A stretch of DNA of 64,000 nucleotides from Paulownia fortunei (Eukaryota > Streptophyta > Magnoliopsida > Lamiales > Paulowniaceae), in assembly GCA_019321725.1 (NCBI GenBank), contig CM033123.1, positions 310,001-374,000 of the forward strand, given 5' to 3'. Both the position numbers and the translations under genes were made by a program. The notes beneath the pieces were generated by a model. The model had not been told where the DNA came from and did not search any database. It worked only from the letters and a program-made list of their open reading frames with translations. Shown here in pieces: positions 14,524 through 27,878 of this stretch (its first letter is position 1; every line of letters starts with the position of its first letter).

Positions 14524-15101
14524 ATGCCTTCTGTGTGCGTTGAGCAGAATAAAACCAGTTATATTTGTCTACTAATAGTGTCTTTGCATGCCTTATACTT
14601 GTTTTAGTATAAGATTGTGTTTGTTGGAAAACTGGTGCTAGATGGCAATTTCACTATAAAAACACTTTAATTGTATTCAATAATGTTATAACTGTCGCCA
14701 TGAATTGTGTTACAGCTAATGCATCTCAATCTGTGATTATACTTTGAATGTGACTGATTTCTCCAATCTCAAATATCTCTCTCATATTACTGGGATCCAT
14801 ACCATACCCACAATATCCCTCTCTCAAAAATTTCATGAAAAATATAGGAGATCTAATTACAACAATAACAACGAGAAAGCTAGATTTTACAAATTAACTT
14901 CATTTTTCTGTTTTGCATTTCGATTTGCAGTCTTGGATATATAATAGATTATGTATTCCAAAGATCATAAATATAGGAGGAATCAATCACCACAATATCA
15001 TTATCAAAAGTAACCAAAAAAATAATAAAAAATCACCACTATATCACTAGTATCTGTGCAAGGAATTAGTACCTTTCCATCTATTTTTCATTCCCAAAAA
15101 C
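14524..15101. other. Spacer between PMEI-like genes 5 and 6
   Basis: AT-rich spacer. The 66-codon frame at 14744-14944 has no recognisable similarity and I reject it as a gene. Confidence 0.5.
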
Positions 15102-15108
15102 TATAAAA
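15102..15108 (+). promoter_or_regulatory. TATA box of PMEI-like gene 6
   Basis: TATAAAA in cccaaaaactataaaact, 66 bases before the ATG at 15168. Confidence 0.6.
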
Positions 15109-15167
15109 CTGGAAACTATTACAATTTAATGTTTGCAGTACTCTCCAGAGTTTAAAGTGAAACGAAA

Positions 15168-15735
15168 ATGCAGGAAATCAGAATAACATTTTCTTCATGT
15201 TACTTGTTTACCTTTACTTTTGTTTCACTAACATCTCTGTGCTTCTGCAGCCTCACTTCAGATGTGAAATCACCTGATTTGATAAGAAATATTTGCTCCA
15301 AGACACAAAATGCCACATACTGTTTGCAGTTTCTAAGGCCGCTTTATCATTCTGGGGAAAGTTTACGTGATCTGGCTCAAGACACGATTCAATCGAGCAC
15401 AACATTCTTGTTTTTCGTGCAGGACGATATTCATGTGCGTGAAATAGAAACATCAAGAGATCCTATACTCAATAAGAAATACCATAGACGTGGAGTGCAG
15501 TATACTGCAGCAGTCAATGCTCTTATTGAATGCAGAAATTTCCTGCAATCCGGTGATTATCGGAAGTTGCCTTCTCTAGCATCCCTTGCCTTTGAAAGGG
15601 CCTGAAAATTGTGGCATGAACTTTAAACCACCAGGAAGTGAACCTGCTGATTTTAAGAGTCTCAACGAGAAGGCTCGAGATGTTTGTAGCATTGTTTTGG
15701 CTGTGTCAAATCATTTAGGGGCAGGAAAAATTTGA
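15168..15735 (+). pseudogene. PMEI-like gene 6, one frameshift near the 3' end
   Basis: The first frame (15168-15605) gives a signal peptide, SPDLIRNICSKTQNATYCLQ and the central helices, then stops at TGA right after AFERA. The missing C-terminal part continues in another frame to 15735: ENCGMNFKPPGSEPADFK, then DVCSIVLAVSNHLGAG. The switch maps to gaaagggcctgaaaat (about 15594-15610), where one base in the ggg run is enough to restore phase. Apart from this base the gene is complete, so it may be a functional gene with a consensus error. It shares NICS(K/E)TQNATYCL(Q/K)FL with gene 5. Confidence 0.75.
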
Positions 15736-16702
15736 ACCTACTTTTTGTTTAGTGAGTGTATAAGCCATAATATGCAAACAAATAAGAAAGAATAAAATTT
15801 CTTGCAGTGGAGCATAAAACACACCATACCAATTTCTTTATCATACTTTTTAGCATTAAATTTCTTTATTTGTTTTAATAGAACCATTCATATTACGAGC
15901 AACAACATGGACTTACTTTGCTAGTATGTTCATAATTGCTGTTACTTGGTTGAAGTCAACCTCTTTTGAGTGGTGCAACTTTTGGCAGGGATGATAAGTA
16001 TTGGTCTCTGTCTCTGTCTCTGTCTCTGTCTCAGATATGGTAGATGTAAACTATGGTCAATAAACAATCTCCTAAAGATTATGAATTTTAATGCTAATCT
16101 CAGCAAGATTACAATAATTAAATTAATAATATCCAACTACACACACAGTACCGTAGCTAGACAATATGAGTATCAGATAGTGTGGAGAAGAGAATAAACT
16201 GTATGATAAAAAAAAATAAAAAATATTGACACAAAAAATGAATGAATGATTTCTAAGAATCAGAGAACGACCTATCTATTTCCTAGGAACATAACTAATA
16301 AAACATTTTCCTAAATTAATTATACAACTCATCATAGAGAATCAAAGTTCAGATTTTTCCACAGATAGCCATGCTCACAAATTACTCCAAGAAAGTAGAG
16401 AGAGTTCAAACAAAAAGGAACATTTAGCATTAGGAAATATACGGATAGTTTTCAATTCATGTGTTAATTTGAAAAAAAAAAAAAAAAAAGTAAAGGTAAA
16501 ATGGATCACTTCATGTTGAAATTAATGAAAGATTGGTTGTGTTTAAAGTCTAGCAGCACATTATATTTTGCCAGAAAGAGCATGCCAAGTTTGTTCCAAA
16601 CAAAGCCATTCAAGAATCAAATGAAGCTGGAAATCGTATACATAAATTGGGAAGGGAATCCGCTCTTGCCTTTGAAACTAGTAACCACAATCCCCGCTCC
16701 CG

Positions 16703-16725
16703 CCCCCCCCCCCCCCCCCCCCCCC
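16703..16725. repeat. Poly-C tract, 23 bases
   Basis: An uninterrupted run of 23 C residues, preceded by tccccgctcccg. It is the longest of four C/G homopolymers in the window. Confidence 0.95.
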
Positions 16726-17758
16726 AATTGTGTGGTGTGTAGTAATTGAGGTGCGAATTACTACATATACATATATATGTATATTTACACATGTCTATGA
16801 CATAAAATAATATATATATTTTAAAAAAATATAATGGTTGATTCTTACAGTAATTCGAACCATAATCAATTAAGTAATAATATATATATATATATGAATT
16901 AATTAGGATTATAAATAATTGAGCTTGACTTCGAATATTTGAAAAAAAATTAAACTCAAAATCAAGCTTATTTTATAAAATTTCAAACTTCATGATCATT
17001 AACAATCAATTGAAATTTAGGTTCGATGCATACCCTATCGTGTGTGTGTGTGTGTGTATTACGCATTTACATATTTCTACTTTAGTTTATATTTTTATCT
17101 TTCATTAAGCCCATTGCATATTGGACTTTTGAATTGAAAACATCGTGTGAACAACCCAAGAACGAATATTTTATTTTCAATCGAAAACATGGTGTGTGAC
17201 AAAAAAAGAATTAATGTCCTGTTAGTTACAACAGTTTTCGTGCGCTGTGCAATGATCCATGAAAGACGACTTTTTTATTCGGACAGTCCATTATTTTTAA
17301 AATTATTCAATTTATACAAAGATAGATTTCGATTCAAAAAAATATAATATTTCAATATTCATTTCCTCTAGGGTGCTAGGAACAAATGTTTTGGAGTTTT
17401 AGAACTAATTCGGCAAAAATGAAATATGTAAATTATGAAAAAAAAGTAAAAAAAAACTGTTTCAAATATTTATGCATACTAAAACATAATCATTGCCAAA
17501 TATTGTGATTCATGTGACATCACAAATTCTATACTAGAATTTCAGCGGATGTGAAAAAGTTGTAGACTTTCATTTATGAATTTGTAGATTTAATCTACTG
17601 CTGTGTATGGATTTGACACTACCAACATGAAAATTTCTTAAACATTTAGGACATGATATATCTATTTATATTTCATATTTATATTTCATGAAAGTCCATC
17701 CAATCAAATTAATACAAGCCTATTAACTGCTAAGCTATTTTTATTTCCATACATTGAT

Positions 17759-17831
17759 TGGGCTTCTCGCCAAGGCCCTTATAATTTTCCGCCCATAAGT
17801 TACCATAGGCCTTTTTGTCCAAAAACCCTAC
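17759..17831 (+). promoter_or_regulatory. Site II and telo-box-like elements before eRF3
   Basis: TGGGCT (17759-17764) is followed about 60 bases later by AAACCCTAC (17823-17831), 190-260 bases upstream of the eRF3 ATG. TGGGCY elements combined with telo boxes are the classic promoter arrangement of plant translation-apparatus genes, which fits the gene downstream. The functional role is inferred. Confidence 0.5.
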
Positions 17832-18019
17832 TGCCCAAAGCTCCGAAGTAGCTTGCACCTTACCCATCGTCTAGAGAGCCTTCATCATCCACCAACTGCC
17901 CCAAAGATCTCTACCTCGCCACGCCGCTGCGACCAGTGCTCTTCTCTTTTCCACCATCTATCTCTAATCCACTAAAATCCTTTTTGTATGATTGTGATTT
18001 TGTGTTAATTTTACAAGCC

Positions 18020-21000
18020 ATGTCGGAATTGGGGCAGACGCTTCCTCCGCCGGGTCTGCCACCGTCTCTCATATTTTTATTTTATTTTTGTTGGGCTTAA
18101 TCTTTATTGGTATTGGGTACTGAATTTGGTTTTTATTTTGTTTTTTAATTTTCTAAAATTTTAGATATTGAGGAGGACATCAAGGCCTTGCAGCTTGATG
18201 CATCTGGTAAAATTGTGTTTCTGATTTATTTTTTCTTTGGTGGCTATCTCTATTTTCATATGACCCGTCTTTAAGACAATGTTTTGTACTATTAGCATTC
18301 GTATTCATTTTTTATTCATATGTTTGTACTATGTAATATAATGTGTTCTTGTTGTTTTTATTATTCATATAATTATAATTATTGTGATAACCATTATTTC
18401 CGGTTGTGGACTTCTGTTCAATGCTAGCTGAAGATACTGTGACGGCTAGTGAGGAAGATGGGAATCCTGATGTGGACCATGTGGTTGTCAATTCTGATAA
18501 AACGGATGTAGGTAGGTAGAGTTAAATATGATGTGCTTAATAGTTAATGGGTTGAAGATGAAAATCTACTTTCCAGTTTTTCTGTTTGAGAGTTGTGTGC
18601 TAGGATGCTTGGATTGTCACATTCTTGTGTTAACTTGTGACTCGACTGCAAATATATTTTTCTTCATTAGATACAATAGTGATCCGCTTGGGTAGTATGT
18701 CTTACGTAAGCTCAAGATTAAGAGAGAGCTTGTAAGCTGCACTGAGAAGGGGAACCTATTGGTTCGGAGGGAAGATGCCTTCACATTGCATGAAAGAAAG
18801 TTTCTTCCAGTCTACCATATAACCTAGTGATTCAGTGCTATATAAATATTTTTACTCAAAGAAGTAGCAAAAGAGAACATTGAAGCATCAGAGTCATAGA
18901 AGAATGAAAACCTTTAATGATTTTCGAGTGCCTCCTTATATGTGTAATATAGTTGTCCATGCTTCAGAGTTTGCTACTAAACGGTGTATGGATTTAAGCA
19001 TTTGTATATTTTCTGGAAATCTTTTAAGGGGTTGGAATACTGACTTTTTTCATTCCTTTTCAGGCGTATTCTTTATCGCTGTTGTTTTGTTCGTCTTCAT
19101 ATTAAATGGTTCTTCCTTTTTAAAGAAGTTGGTTGTTGAATGGAATTGTATCTGATTGCAACCATTTGAACTGTTTTCATGAAGAAATATGCAATAAATT
19201 TGGCTTAACCCAACAGTAGTTTATGCTCTTGTATATTTTGATTTCCTATGGTAAAGCAAATAATGGTTAATATGAGGTCCCACTGTCCTCATGGAGTTGA
19301 TGGCGTACTTAATCAATAAGGATGAAGGAGAAACTTACGTCAGATAAGGAAGCTTGATGTATCTTTAGAATACAACATGTGTAATTGAAACCTTCATGTG
19401 ATGACATGAGAACATACTTTTGCAAGTATATGGTGCTACTGATTTGCACATTTATCTTTTCTGTAATTGATATTCTTTTGGGGCAAGAAATATGATGATA
19501 AACTAAATGGAAGGATTACTTTAAATTTTGTATTATTATTTCCCTCACATCCTTGCTTTTTCTTTCATGCATGTTCACATTCGTAATTGATTGTATAAGG
19601 TAATAAATCATTAGCATATCAGTTAATTGATTTGTGCACAGTGTCATGGACAATGTTAATTTTGCTAATGGCTTTAGGTTTGGCGGGCGTAGTACATGCG
19701 AACTCCAAACCAGTGCAAGCCGAGCCAGAAGATGTCATAGAAGGTAGGCTATTCCAAAGAGACCTTTAAATGAACGGCCAGAGTCTTTATTGTCCATCAC
19801 TATATATAGCTAGCAGATACTAATTGCCTCATATATTCCAATAATGTCTTTCTGTTTTTGTTTACTTGATTGGTAGGTCAATGGGATTTTTTATTTTTTA
19901 TTTTTTTGGGAGGGAGGGGGTTGTGAAATAAATTGACTGTTTTCCACACAGACATGTTCCAGCTTGATTACCATATGTTTCTCTCTCTTAAATACTTGTG
20001 CTTATGCATTTATGTTTTTATTTTTTTATTCAGTCAAAGAAAAGGAAAGCTCTCCTCCAGATGATCTTGAAGATGAGGTGGACCAAAAGAAGCGACACTT
20101 GAATGTTGTATTTATTGGTCATGTTGGTAGGGGCATTTCGTTAATCCCTCAACCCTTATACTCTCTCCGTTTACGATGTGAATGCCCTTTAAATTTGCGT
20201 TGAGTTTTATGAAGATGGAATATTTTTTAATATCTTTAGTTCCATTCTCAAAAGTAATTGGTTAAAATTGGTGTTGTTCACATCATTCCTTTCCCTAAAA
20301 GTACATTTGGAAGTGATTTTTTGTTTTAGGAAATGAAACAATGTTCATGGACATTCCAAAAGGATAAGGGGAGCATTTGGATGTGGATCGAGGGAGTCTT
20401 TATTAGCACTTTCTAATATTTTGAATTGGCTATAATCACAACTTGTATATTTTTTACTGGTTTCTAGCCTGCCCATGTTAGTTGTTACCTTTGATATGCT
20501 CTATCTCATAAATAGTGGATGCCTTCGGTATTTTTTTTTTCCTCATTTGTCGTTTCATAATCATATTTTTTTGTTATTTTCTCTCCCCGGGCTTAAAAGA
20601 GCATAATAAAGAAAATGGGAAAAACAGAATAATTAGAACTGCATACTCTGAATGTAGAAGTTCATAGTATATGACTGGGAGAATGTTGATAGCATGTTGC
20701 AGTTTCTCATCGCAAGTATTTTTCTTTATATGGTCTGCAGATGCTGGGAAGTCAACAATTGGAGGGCAAATATTATTCCTCAGTGGTCAGGTTGATGACC
20801 GTACCATTCAAAAATATGAAAAAGAAGCTAAAGAAAAAAGTAGAGAGAGTTGGTGAGTGCTTCTTTGCATAGTATTTAAACCAATAGAGATGCTTTATTT
20901 GAGCTTGATCCTAGTATGTCTATAATTATAGGCATTTACTGATGAAAAACATTGCTTATCGTTGAAATTGTAGTTATCATTTGTGATTCCCTTTCTCTGT

Positions 21001-22783
21001 TCATGGTCCTTGTTGGAGTTACTCTTATAATGAAAAAGTATTCTGATACAAAAGCAGTGATGGACTGCATAAACTTTGAGGCCGTCGTTATAAAGGTCGC
21101 ACATGATTCTCTTTTTTCTGCTAGAGGATAAACACTAATTTAATTAATACTTATTCCTATTCTTTGATATCCCAAACCTTGTCCATCTGTTGTCAAGTGA
21201 TGAAAACTTCCCCCTTTCATTGGGTGCTTGGATATGGGTATGGTTGTCAGAACACCTGAATTCAAACATGTCTCCCATTTGCAGTCTGTCCTGTTGCTCT
21301 AGCTCCCTGCATCCTTGCCTTGTCAGTCTTTTGTTATTTACCTGATATTGCAGTTGAATTTTTGGACTTCAATATGGATTATATATGCAAAACATTTGAG
21401 GTCATTTGGTTGCTGCTTTCTTTAATTTCTGTTGGTTGGATGATCTCTTCATCAATCTATTTATCTTTTTGTTCAAAAACTAGGTACATGGCTTATATCA
21501 TGGATACAAATGAAGAAGAGAGAGCTAAGGTATTCGTCTGTTTGTTGGTGGTTGTAGTTAAATGATTTGTGTTTTTTTGCCTTCAAATGCCTTTGTCTGC
21601 TGGGTCGGCTGTGTATGAATTTTTTCACATTGTAGGGAAAAACAGTTGAAGTCGGAAGAGCTCACTTTGAAACAGAAACAACCAGATTTACTATACTGGA
21701 TGCCCCGGTAACCACTGCTTTGTTTTTATTTCTATTTTTATGCTTCATATTTTTTGCCCTGTTTTATTTGTTTTATCATATCACTCAATTAGTCATTCTT
21801 TATTTATTTATTGCAATTAAAAACTTATTTGTCCAAAAAATGTTCAATACTTTTCCTTTTTCCTTTTTACTTTTCTTTTCAAAATCTAGACCACAAACAG
21901 AGTCTTAAGTGCACATGGTTTGGGGTAAAGACTTTATTAGTCAAGTATCAAGAGAAGGTCAGGATGTATTGTTGAAGTTGGGCTTCATTGGTAGATTTTT
22001 GACTTTCCACTCAAGTTCTATGTTTGTGCTGCTCCGTCTTTACTCTTCTCTTTCTTCTCTCAAGTGTCTCTGAGCTGTCCCCTTCAATTTTTAGTCGCTA
22101 ATGTGGTGAAATTTCTCTAATTTTGCACGAGACAGTCTGGCTTAATTCTTTTGATTATAGGTTTTTAATTTTTTTTATGTGACATGCTCCTGTTTGTCTT
22201 GGTGTTTCAAATCTTGTAGACACTATAAATGCATTAGCCTTTGAAACTTGATCAGCTCTAGATTGCAGTTTCTATAAGTCATTTGATGTGAATATCTCAA
22301 TCGTGGATTGTTCCTCTATCTATCCTGTCTGAGAATGTTAAAATCTTTGTTCCTGTTGTAGACGTGCATTACATTAGTAATACCATGAAATTAGTTCCAG
22401 CCAAGCCTTAAAGATGACAAATAGATTAATAAGGCTTTAAATAAAGATCCCATAGTTTGTACTCTATATTATTGAAGAGCACTTTCTAGTATAAATTTTG
22501 GTCTGTTTTCTTGTATATTTATAAGCATTATAGAAAAAAATAAACTCCTTTTTCTGGTAATAACTTCCTTTTGGATTTTTTAGAACTTGTTGCACTGCTT
22601 TTGTATATGCATTAGTATTTTTCATTTTCACATATTTTTTCCAAAAACTTGTAGAATGAAAATTGAATACTCTAGCATACACTTTGGTTTTGCCAAAATG
22701 AGCTGTAGCTGTATATAGTTGGAGAGCAAGTTGGTGGTGGTTGTTTGTATATTAGCTTTAAAATTGAAGAAACAACTTTGAAG

Positions 22784-22833
<50 letters not shown>

Positions 22834-25800
22834 CATACAACCTACTCATTTGATTAGTAAATTAAGTGATACTAAATTAAAAATTAACTTGCTAAAATTA
22901 GACTGCCTGGAAACTACATGATTAAATCAGTTTCTTCTATTTTTTTGCCTAATTGTTTTTATGGCATCACAGAGTGTTCATATAACAAGTTCACCATTTA
23001 CTCTTTTATATTCAGCTGATGTGTCTGCCTCTTAATTTGGATTTCTATTGCATTTATTTGTGCTTTTAACTTCTGATTTTCAGGGTCACAAAAGTTATGT
23101 ACCTAACATGATCAGTGGAGCATCTCAAGCAGATATAGGTGTACTAGTAAGTATTGTTTCGATATGTGAGAAATCTTCTATTAAGCTAGAGTGAAAATCT
23201 GATTATTCATTGCCCCTATATCACAAATTTATCATCACTTCTAATTATGCCCAGGTAATTTCTGCTCGGAAGGGAGAATTTGAAACTGGTTATGAGAGAG
23301 GTGGTCAGACTCGTGAACACGTCCAACTAGCAAAGACTTTGGGAGTCTCTAAGCTGCTAGTAGTTGTGAACAAAATGGATGAGCCTACTGTTAAATGGTC
23401 AAAAGAAAGGTGTTTTTAAATGCGATTTTTATTGGCATCCATCAATCTGGATTCATTTTCTCATTGTGTTGGTGCCATCTTACCACTGCAGATTTGATGA
23501 GATTGAGTCAAAAATGATAATGTTTCTGAAGTCTTCAGGTTATAATGTGAAAAAAGGTAACTACTTCTCCAAGTATTGATATGAAGTTTCTCACTTAGAT
23601 TGTCTCATTTAGACTCCTTTCTATTTTCCATTTTATGTAAGTGTTTGATTTTTTAAGGATTACATGCCAATATGGAGGCATTTTAGTAGAATATTAGATG
23701 GTGTTTGTCTCATTTGCTTGACAATTATATTCACAAAAGAAAAATGAATTTTTGGGAAATAAGTATTTCCTAGCACTAGTTTGCTTTTACTAAATTCTAA
23801 GGTACTTACAAATGTATTATGCAGTTTAGATGAACTTTTCGATTTTATTCTTTTCTTTTCTGGTGATGGCTTGTGCTAAGTATGACTACCAATATCCTTA
23901 CGACATCATGTCTGTTGATGTCAGTTTTACTGTTTGTGGTTGAGCTTTTAGATGTAAACCATGCAGTATCTGCAAATCTCGTACATTGTTGCATTTTTAT
24001 TCTTGGGGTGTTCCTGATGGGTTTGATTTCACTAGTATCTCTTGGTTTGTGTGCTGAAGCATAAGTCTGAATGCAGGCAGGCAAAAATTACAGTTTTTTG
24101 TGATAAAATATGTAGAAATGCATAATTCTAGTCTACAATGCACATGTTTTCATTAGAATACGAGACAACATTGTGTATCTTGTTGATCCTTGGGTGTAAT
24201 ATTTTGATCAATCTTGATTTATTGTGCTGTAGATTTGAAGAATTTTTCATAATTGTGACCAGTTTATTTCAAGCTTTAAAATTACTGTTTAATATGACGA
24301 TTACGTAGGGATGCAGATTTTCTATTTTCTAAACAACTTGTATAATGAAGAATTATCATTGTTTCTCTTTCTCTGTCTGTAGAATGTTGCATTCTGCTAT
24401 ATATCTGCTGCTAATTTCTTGTTCTTATGTTCTCTTCGGATGTGGTCTGTGTATTATATTTTTTCAGACGTGAAGTTTCTTCCAATATCTGGTCTCATGG
24501 GGACAAATATGAAAACCAGAGTGGACAGAAGTGTATGTCCTTGGTGGGATGGTCCATGCCTTTTTGAAGCTCTTGATGCTATTGAAGTTCCGATACGTGA
24601 TCCAAACGGTCCATTCAGGTAGAGTAGACTCTTTATTACTCTGCCTTGGGTTTTTTTTATCTGGGTCACACCCTACACTTGCGCATAACAAATATTCTAA
24701 ATCTTTTATATGACCGTTGTCATCATGTATAATGAGTCTTTGACAGCATTGATATTCTCATGCTGGCTAATCTTATAACTATTCTTAATTCTTTGATCAT
24801 TACTTATTTTATTCTACTTGCAAATGATATACGGTTTGTTGGCTAGCAGTTATTTCATTATTCTGTGAATGCCACGCTATTATTTATTTCCTTTTATCTC
24901 ATTCTTTAACGATATGTTAAAAGAAACCCTCTTTATCTTGTTATCTGGAGAGGTGTACTTTTCATTTGTTACTGGAGATTAGAAAGAAGAGTACTCTAAT
25001 CAAACTGTTAGCTTTTTATGTTTGAACATTTAGTTTCTCTGTACACTAGAAACTTTTTTATTTGGTCAGAAGAAATCTTTAGATTCTTTCCTCTCTTCTT
25101 GATTTACTTGGAAGCTTAACACTCGATCAAATTCTTTCGCTACTAACTTATCTACTTGTTTGATAGAATGCCTATTATCGACAAATTTAAAGATATGGGA
25201 ACTGTTGTTATGGGCAAAATAGAATCTGGGAGCATTCGTGAAGGTGATAATTTAATGATCATGCCGAATAAGGTGCTCTTTTAATCCTCATCTTGATATT
25301 CTAGTAAAGTAGATTTATGATTTTCTGAGTAGTTTGCAAAAGAGAACTGATATTATGTTACACTTGGCTGCTTTTTCAGGTTCAGGTGAAAGTTCTTGCT
25401 ATCTTCTGTGATGAAGACAGAGTGAGGCGCGCAGGACCTGGTGAAAACTTGCGAGTCAGGGTGTCTGGGATCGAGGAAGAGGATATTGTTGCGGGTTTTG
25501 TTCTGTCTAGCGTTGGTATGTGTTTTGGGATGAACTTTTGCGCCTTTTTTGGAAAATATTGGGACCGAAGAAGTGTTCTCCCTTGCTTTTATGAGCATCC
25601 CTATGTTAAGATTGTTAGCATTAGTTAATCTATGGGCATTTGCAACGACTTACTGTCACTGGAAAGACAAAGAATCTTTTTGAATTTAAACTATAATTAT
25701 CTTAATAGTTCTGAGCTTTGAAATGTAAATTATTGTACTTTCTATAAGTTGGTTTTATTGAAGGATAAAAATGCAAGAAAGATGGGTTGTGATTAGGTTT

Positions 25801-27878
25801 CAGGGTATGTTGGAACTAGTTATTTTGGCATGCATAATCTGTGCTTCAATGTGGTTTTTATTCATAAACCGAGTGGATGAAAAATAGTATGTTATAATGT
25901 CATATTGATTCTATAACTGTTAGGTAGTGTTTATCTCATGTGGAAACAAATTTACTTACTCTGATGTAGGATTTAGTGTAACTGCTGTTCTCACTTCTCC
26001 GTCTATCTCCATTGTTAATCCTCAAATAAAATTGAATAATTAGTTGGAGATTCTCCTTTAGATAGCCGAATTATGTACCAGAGTTTTTATCCATATCTTC
26101 TCTCCTGAATACTGTGGCTTTCAAAGTCGTAAGGATTGGGATTCGACTCTGCTTCCATTTAAATCTTCCAGAGCCCACATGTAATTCAATAAATGGTAAC
26201 AACCAACAAGAGTTTAGAAGAGACTGGAAATATTTTTTTCTAATGCTCAAGCACTAATATAGGATTTATTCAGCAAATAACCAGCCATCTTGGCCGTTGA
26301 AATCTTCCAAAGTGCACATGTAATGCAATAAATGGCAACAACCAATAAGAGTTTAGAAAAGAAATGGAAAAAATTCTTCTAATGCTGAAGCGCTAATACT
26401 GGATTTATTCAGCAAATAACCAACCATCTTTTGCGTTTTCTTGTAGTCTTGATTTGTAGGATATATGTTCTTGAGTTATAGCATTAGGGTCTGCTGAAAA
26501 GGGCAATTAGAAATTGTTTGATCTATGATATAGGTTCAATTTTTGTTCTTTGGTTTGGATAGGATTGGGGTTAAATATTGAAGATTTGGACTCTTGAAAG
26601 GAAAGCATTTTCCTGTTCAAAAAAGGATGCCTTCTTGGAGTCTTTGTATACCTTTGTAGTCTTTCTTTTGATAAGTAGTTAAGAAATATTATATGCAAGA
26701 TTTGCTTACTTAACTTGGTGGTTTCCCGAGGAATAAGTTTCTTTTGGTTATACTTCTTTGTTTACTATTCACATACTGTTAATGCTGCTCCGCTCCTGTT
26801 CACAGCAGCCATCATTGCAGATTTTTCTTTCTGACTTTCAATTTTCGCTTCTATGTTTTATTCATGAAACTTTCTCCAAAATTAAGCTCGAAATGTATCT
26901 GCATTGTTAAAGTTAATCATAACAGTTATTTTTCTCACGTTTTAGGTTTTGATATTATTTTTCCTAACCTAAAAATGTTATTTTATTTGCAGCAAAACCA
27001 ATACCTGCTGTTTCCGAGTTTGTTGCCCACTTGCAGATTGTGGAGTTGCTCGACAATGTATTTTTTTTCACTTTGATTTATTTCTGTTTGTTTTCCTTTT
27101 TGTATTTATTTCATATACATGCGTTTGACCACTCATATAAATGTATGCACAGGCAATTTTTTGTGCTGGTTACAAGGCTGTTTTGCACATCCACGCAGTT
27201 GTGGAGGAATGCGAGATTGTTGAGTTGATGCTGCAGATTGATCCGAAAACCAAAAAACCTATGAAAAAGAAACCTCTCTTTGTTAAGAAAGGTGCTTTGG
27301 TTGTATGCCGTGTTCAGGTCAGCTCTAGTGCACATTTTGCTGTATGAATGTTTAATGATATCAATATTCTGTTTCTAGGCATGCCTCTTGTTTATCTGGT
27401 ATAAACCATTTGGTTTGACTTCAAAGAAATATTATATTTATAAATGGTTGATGATTGCTTCAGAAAATGATTCCGTTTACTTTGTTTCTGTGGATTGTTA
27501 TACTGTAGTTGATCTGATCAGTCTTCCCATGAGATGGACTGGTGGAAAACTATACAGTTTCAATAATTTTATGTGATTGCTCTAGCTAATTACAATATTA
27601 ATACTATTTGATGCATATAACATCAATTCTGCTGTAAAAATTGTGCTTCTCAGGTTAATAACATGATATGCATTGAGAAGTTCTCTGATTTTGCACAGCT
27701 TGGACGATTTACTCTTCGTACTGAAGGTTAGAATAACATTTACATCATTAATAATACTAAGTAGTTTCTAGTTTCCTCAACCTTCTAAACAAGATCAGCA
27801 TGACTTTCATGTTTGACAGGGAAAACTGTTGCTGTTGGAAAAGTAACTGATCTCCCTGCTGCAAGTGATAGTGTGTAA
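18020..27878 (+). CDS. ERF3: Eukaryotic peptide chain release factor eRF3 (GTP-binding subunit)
   Basis: A cytosolic GTPase that binds eRF1 and drives peptide release at stop codons. There are 18 exons: 18020-18053, 18165-18206, 18428-18511, 19678-19743, 20034-20126, 20741-20852, 21484-21529, 21636-21707, 23084-23146, 23255-23409, 23492-23556, 24468-24618, 25167-25272, 25380-25515, 26993-27057, 27153-27317, 27654-27726 and 27820-27878. All introns are GT-AG, and the phases sum to 1587 nt, or 528 residues, the usual plant eRF3 size. A short acidic N terminus ([11 protein letters not shown]) precedes the G domain: G1 GHVDAGKST (about 104-112, split by an intron after GHV), G3 DAPGH (181-185), G4 NKMD (243-246) and a G5-like SGL near 280. 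Two beta-barrel domains follow. [19 protein letters not shown] distinguishes eRF3 from EF-1alpha and HBS1. Exon 1 (34 nt) is the least certain. It is the only nearby ATG with the right phase. Confidence 0.95.
22786..22831. repeat. (TC)n microsatellite in eRF3 intron 8
   Basis: About 23 perfect TC dinucleotides inside the 1.4-kb intron between exons ending at 21707 and starting at 23084. Confidence 0.95.
26161..26433. repeat. Direct repeat of about 137 bp in eRF3 intron 14
   Basis: Two adjacent diverged copies, 26161-26299 and 26300-26433. Each starts aaatcttcca, contains acatgtaat and tggatttattcagcaaataacc-like blocks, and ends near ccatctt. They lie in the largest eRF3 intron (25516-26992). 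Confidence 0.85.

Larger units (their letters stand above)
15736..18019. other. Intergenic region and eRF3 promoter
   Basis: About 2.3 kb without a gene. It contains a TCTCTG hexamer repeat (about 16003-16033), a 23-base poly-C tract (16703-16725), a TG repeat (about 17041-17058) and, toward the end, the eRF3 promoter and leader. Confidence 0.6.

Noticed and set aside
16501..16749. 82-codon frame ending in a proline run
   Set aside because: The proline run is only the poly-C tract translated, and the remainder has no family similarity.
22628..22849. Minus-strand frame with an alternating Arg-Glu run
   Set aside because: The run is the translated TC microsatellite in an eRF3 intron.
26130..26165. 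gggattcgactctg resembling a tRNA B box
   Set aside because: No matching A box, acceptor stem or cloverleaf can be formed around it within the eRF3 intron.
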